A stretch of DNA of 6,644 nucleotides, taken from Chloroflexota bacterium. Its GTDB lineage: Bacteria; Chloroflexota; Anaerolineae; UBA3071. Numbering within the stretch: position 1 is the first letter of the stretch; every line of letters begins with the position of its first letter. The notes below the pieces were generated by a model, which did no database searches, was not told the DNA's origin, and was given only the letters and a program-made list of their open reading frames with translations. Position numbers and translations under genes: made by a program. Below are positions 5,756 to 6,644 of the stretch, in pieces. The DNA lies in assembly GCA_014383605.1 (NCBI GenBank), contig JACNHM010000460.1, positions 1-6,644 on the forward strand. Reading direction: 5' to 3'.

Positions 5756-6644
5756 ATGATCACAGAGCAGCAAGTTCTCGATGACATGCGCCGCGACGAG
5801 CGGCAGCGGCTTGAATTCAAGGGGCAACGCATCAAAACGGGCGACTTGGCCGAGCAGATCATGGCCTTCGCCAACGGTGACGGTGGGGTCATCTATCTGG
5901 GGATAGCCGAGCGGCCAGCACCCCATCTCAGCGGGCGGATGGGTCGGATCACGAAAGAAGACCACGACAACATTCATCGGGCAGCTCGTGACTTGCTGGT
6001 GCCGCCGGTGGTTGGAGTGACTGCCCACGAAGTCGAGGTCCATGGGGAGACGGTCCTGGCCATCGTCGTACCCTGTACGGGTGACCTGCATCAGCATCTC
6101 AACGGCCGCATTCTCATCCGCCGGGGTTCGGAGAACGTAGCCTTGCTGGGTGACGCCCTGCGCCAGGCTCTGCTGGAGCGGGAACATCCCAGCTTCGACG
6201 ATCGGCCCCTATGGGACGCTACTCTCGATGACCTGGACCCTGCTTTGGTGCGCTGGTATCTCCAGAAGGCGGCCCAGGAGCGGGGCATCCCCGTAGACCT
6301 GTCGCTGCCGTTGGAGCAGAACTTGATCCGCTTGGGGGCCGTCGTCCAGGATGCGGAGCGGCTGGTGCCGCGGGTGGCGGGCTTATTGCTCTTTGGGCGG
6401 GAACCCCGGCGATTTGTGCCCCAGGGCGTGGTGCGGCTGGCCCGCTTCCAGGGCACATTGCCCTTGAACTTCATCGATCGGCTGGATTGCACTAGCACGC
6501 TGCCGGAGGTGATTGACGAAGCGGAGCGGTTCGTCAAGCGTAATACGCGGGTGGCGGCCAAGATCACCGGCTTCGAACGGCGGGAGGTCACCGAATATCC
6601 CTATCCCGCCATCCGGGAGGCTATCGCCAACGCTGTAGCGCATC
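5756..6644 (+). CDS. AlbA_2 (Schlafen-type) and GHKL ATPase regulator, C-terminus beyond the window
   Basis: The frame is open from ATG 5756 to the right edge: 296 full codons, no stop. Residues 12-50 give the AlbA_2 signature: ERQRLEFKG (15-23), then DLAEQIMAFANGDGGVIYLG (30-49). The domain ends with ILIRRGSENVALL near 122-134. A linker region contains VAGLLLFGREPRRFVPQ, usual for COG2865. The visible end, YPYPAIREAIANAVAH, is the N-box of a GHKL-type ATPase (Glu288, Asn292, His296); a winged helix normally follows. COG2865 proteins are described as putative transcriptional regulators sharing the AlbA_2 domain with mammalian Schlafens; targets are unknown. The start is uncertain. GGGGA is almost against ATG 5756, and a GTG at 5735 in the same frame has a G-rich stretch at better spacing. 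A TAG at 5729 limits any further extension. The 74-bp gap after the glycosyltransferase has no clear terminator, so co-transcription is possible. Confidence 0.88.
   Translation, partial: MITEQQVLDDMRRDERQRLEFKGQRIKTGDLAEQIMAFANGDGGVIYLGIAERPAPHLSGRMGRITKEDHDNIHRAARDLLVPPVVGVTAHEVEVHGETVLAIVVPCTGDLHQHLNGRILIRRGSENVALLGDALRQALLEREHPSFDDRPLWDATLDDLDPALVRWYLQKAAQERGIPVDLSLPLEQNLIRLGAVVQDAERLVPRVAGLLLFGREPRRFVPQGVVRLARFQGTLPLNFIDRLDCTSTLPEVIDEAERFVKRNTRVAAKITGFERREVTEYPYPAIREAIANAVAH

Overview
The window is GC-rich (about two thirds G+C by eye) and looks like a bacterial chromosome segment. My best guess for the source is Chloroflexota, Anaerolineae-like. The reasons are the STAND/NACHT protein style, the short GDxxVGxDxIGRDR beta motif, the polyprenol-dependent-type glycosyltransferase carrying PA14 domains, and the octanucleotide repeats read through as protein. 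The assignment rests on style only; there is no marker gene.

Layout. Positions 1-2446, minus strand: a two-gene module. A 130-residue coiled-coil protein (2446-2054) overlaps by 8 bp a NACHT-type NTPase (2061 to beyond position 1; 687 residues visible). Both proteins carry the same short motif (GDVHVGGDFIGRDR and GDVTVGRDLIGRDR). This suggests that they assemble together as a conflict or signalling system of the STAND type. The NACHT protein is cut by the window edge just after a linker that in related proteins usually leads into a formylglycine-generating-enzyme-like domain.

Positions 2447-2921: a divergent intergenic region. It holds a good sigma-70-type promoter on each strand. A perfect 17-bp inverted repeat lies exactly midway between them. 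A roughly 285-nt leader precedes the small gene on the minus strand, with a GC-rich hairpin close to its ribosome binding site.

Positions 2922-5681, plus strand: a 919-residue multi-spanning membrane glycosyltransferase of the GT39/PMT/ArnT type with two C-terminal PA14 domains. Its reading frame runs through a tract of ten 8-bp units, four in one orientation, a spacer unit and five in roughly the opposite orientation. Because 8 is not a multiple of 3, loss or gain of one unit would break the frame.

Positions 5756-6644, plus strand: the first 296 residues of a Schlafen-type AlbA_2 plus GHKL-ATPase regulator (COG2865 type), cut by the right edge.

The NACHT pair and the AlbA_2 protein are both accessory, regulatory or defence-like gene types. 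The glycosyltransferase between them probably modifies the cell surface. No direct functional link between the three units can be shown from the sequence, apart from the shared divergent promoter region.
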